Of a stretch of 64,000 bases of DNA, positions 62,851-64,000 are shown in pieces. Source of the DNA: Aeromonas encheleia (lineage in GTDB: Bacteria; Pseudomonadota; Gammaproteobacteria; Enterobacterales; Aeromonadaceae); contig NZ_LR134376.1 in the NCBI RefSeq assembly GCF_900637545.1, forward strand, positions 191,501 to 255,500, written 5' to 3'. The position numbers and the translations under genes were made by a program. Positions within the stretch are counted from its first letter, which is position 1; every line of letters begins with the position of its first letter. The notes below the pieces were generated by a model. It searched no databases, was not told the DNA's origin, and saw nothing but the letters and a program-made list of their open reading frames with translations.

Positions 62851-63402
62851 ATGACTGAACAACGTGAACAACGTATGAGATGGTATGTCGTGCAGGCATT
62901 TTCCGGCTATGAAGGTCGGGTTGCCAAATCCCTGCGTGAACATATCAAGATGCATGGCATGGAAGAGATGTTTGGCGAAGTGCTGGTCCCGACCGAAGAA
63001 GTGGTCGAGATGCGTGCTGGCCAGAAGCGCAAGAGTGAGCGCAAATTTTTCCCGGGTTATGTCCTGGTGCAGATGCTGATGGATGAAACCACCTGGCACC
63101 TGGTGCGTAACGTACCGCGCGTGATGGGTTTCATCGGCGGTACTTCCGATCGCCCTGCTCCTATCTCCGATAAGGAAGCGGATGCCATCCTCAATCGTCT
63201 GCAAGACGCCCATGACAAGCCGCGGCCGAAAACCCTGTTTGAACCGGGTGAGATGGTGCGGGTTGCCGATGGTCCGTTTGCCGACTTCAACGGTACCGTT
63301 GAAGAGGTGGACTACGAGAAGAGTCGCGTGAAGGTCTCGGTACTGATCTTTGGTCGCTCAACGCCGGTAGAACTGGATTTTGGTCAGGTCGAAAAAGGCT
63401 GA
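62851..63402 (+). CDS. nusG: Transcription termination/antitermination factor NusG
   Basis: A 183-residue factor bridging RNA polymerase to Rho or ribosomal S10. The NGN domain has [21 protein letters not shown] and [11 protein letters not shown]. The C-terminal KOW domain has [28 protein letters not shown] 62851 follows AAGGATAAGCC. Confidence 0.97.
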   Translation: MTEQREQRMRWYVVQAFSGYEGRVAKSLREHIKMHGMEEMFGEVLVPTEEVVEMRAGQKRKSERKFFPGYVLVQMLMDETTWHLVRNVPRVMGFIGGTSDRPAPISDKEADAILNRLQDAHDKPRPKTLFEPGEMVRVADGPFADFNGTVEEVDYEKSRVKVSVLIFGRSTPVELDFGQVEKG

Positions 63403-63424
63403 TTAAAGTCTGTACGTTTAACGG

Positions 63425-63453
63425 TTGTCAGGGGCAGCGAATATCTCTATAAT
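63425..63453 (+). promoter_or_regulatory. Promoter of the rplKA operon
   Basis: TTGTCA (63425-63430), a 17-base spacer, and TATAAT (63448-63453). The -10 box spans the loop and second arm of the terminator hairpin that ends secE-nusG transcription. Confidence 0.85.
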
Positions 63454-63469
63454 TCGCTGCCCCTTTATT
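63431..63469 (+). terminator. Terminator of secE-nusG overlapping the rplK promoter
   Basis: Twelve-bp stem (63431-63442 with 63451-63462) followed by TTTATTTG. Confidence 0.85.
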
Positions 63470-63536
63470 TGTTGGGGAGCCGTTTGCAGGAGTATGTCTC
63501 CGAGGCGCTAGAACCCATTTTTGAGGTATTTTCGTA

Positions 63537-63965
63537 ATGGCTAAGAAAGTCACAGCTTATATCAAGCTGCAAGTTAAGGCTGGCAGTGCTAACCCCAGCC
63601 CTCCCGTTGGTCCTGCGCTGGGTCAGCACGGTGTCAACATCATGGAATTCTGTAAGGCGTTCAACGCTCGTACAGAGAAGCTGGAAAAAGGCTCACCGAC
63701 TCCGGTCGTGATCACCGTTTACAGCGACCGTTCCTTCACCTTCGAAACCAAGACTCCGCCTGCTTCCTTCCTGCTGAAGAAAGCCGCTGGTATCCAGTCT
63801 GGTTCCGCCAAGCCGAACAAAGACAAAGTTGGTAAGGTGACTGTTGCTCAGCTGCAAGAAATCGCCAAGACCAAAGAGCCGGACATGACTGGTGCCGATC
63901 TGGATGCAAAAGTACGTTGCATCGCAGGCTCCGCTCGTTCCATGGGCCTGGTAGTGGAGGATTAA
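63537..63965 (+). CDS. rplK: 50S ribosomal protein L11
   Basis: A 142-residue ribosomal protein of the GTPase-associated centre that binds 23S rRNA and triggers the stringent factor RelA. Proline-rich [26 protein letters not shown] lies in the N-terminal domain, and the RNA-binding C-terminal domain ends [13 protein letters not shown] 63537 follows GAGGTATTTTCGTA. It leads into rplA, as in E. coli rplKAJL. Confidence 0.98.
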   Translation: MAKKVTAYIKLQVKAGSANPSPPVGPALGQHGVNIMEFCKAFNARTEKLEKGSPTPVVITVYSDRSFTFETKTPPASFLLKKAAGIQSGSAKPNKDKVGKVTVAQLQEIAKTKEPDMTGADLDAKVRCIAGSARSMGLVVED

Positions 63966-63969
63966 GACA

Positions 63970-64000
63970 ATGGCAAAACTTTCCAAGCGTATGCGCGTTA
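63970..64000 (+). CDS. rplA: 50S ribosomal protein L1 (first codons only)
   Basis: The window ends after MAKLSKRMRV, the typical start of L1, 4 bases after the rplK stop. In E. coli, L1 represses translation of this mRNA by binding near the rplK start; that part cannot be judged from these few codons. Confidence 0.85.
   Translation, partial: MAKLSKRMRV

Overview
The window is GC-rich, gene-dense chromosomal DNA from a gammaproteobacterium, most probably Aeromonas. This is judged from protein resemblance and gene order, because no database search was possible. Supporting points are the arginine deiminase operon beside argR, the order rluD-pgeF-clpB, glrK-qseG-glrR, tRNA-tRNA-tuf-tRNA(Trp)-secE-nusG-rplK-rplA, a CsrB-type RNA, and a torCA respiratory pair. 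I see no insertion sequence, prophage, CRISPR array or antibiotic-resistance island. It reads as core genome with a few accessory touches.

Layout. 1-3460: end of a galactoside permease gene (mglC), a chemoreceptor, a CsrB-like regulatory RNA on the minus strand, and a small secreted protein. 4208-9724: anaerobic arginine catabolism, arcA-arcC-argF/arcB plus a YfcC-type carrier, behind an FNR-like site, followed by convergent argR. 9925-11560: pyrBI with a PyrL-type attenuation leader. 11595-17441: an unknown protein, tRNA-Trp, a PsiD/Psd-type decarboxylase, a CYTH protein, a second chemoreceptor and lipocalin Blc. 17458-23194: yqhC/yqhD aldehyde defence and pntAB. 23562-27825: a cysteine/cystine cluster (cysteine desulfidase, cystine carrier, CoA-disulfide/persulfide reductase) with a structured leader before the carrier. 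27916-35558: bamD, rluD-pgeF-clpB, an MBL-fold hydrolase and asnA. 35712-39390: asnC, a solute-binding protein, membrane and CBS proteins, folM and a folK-like gene.

39516-48490 is signalling and envelope: a 30-residue membrane protein, glrK-qseG-glrR (GlrR lacks the GAFTGA loop), a DUF1097 gene with tandem copies of its own 3' end, a 31-residue membrane protein before msrPQ, and two PepSY proteins beside a PhoP/PhoQ-like pair that again ends in tandem 3'-end repeats. 48709-57315: an acidic unknown protein, torCA, topB behind a LexA box, and ktrAB. 57441-60463: murB-birA and coaA. 60604-64000: the translation cluster tRNA-Tyr, tRNA-Gly, a degenerate tRNA-Thr, tuf, tRNA-Trp, secE, nusG, rplK and the start of rplA.

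The most unusual items are the tRNA-Thr remnant before tuf, the GAFTGA-less GlrR, the mutually exclusive RNA structures before the cystine carrier, the CsrB-like RNA, the two gene-3'-end tandem duplications, the structured RNA segment after asnA, the PntB insertion, and two tiny single-span membrane proteins. I did not find a convincing wholly new multi-gene system.
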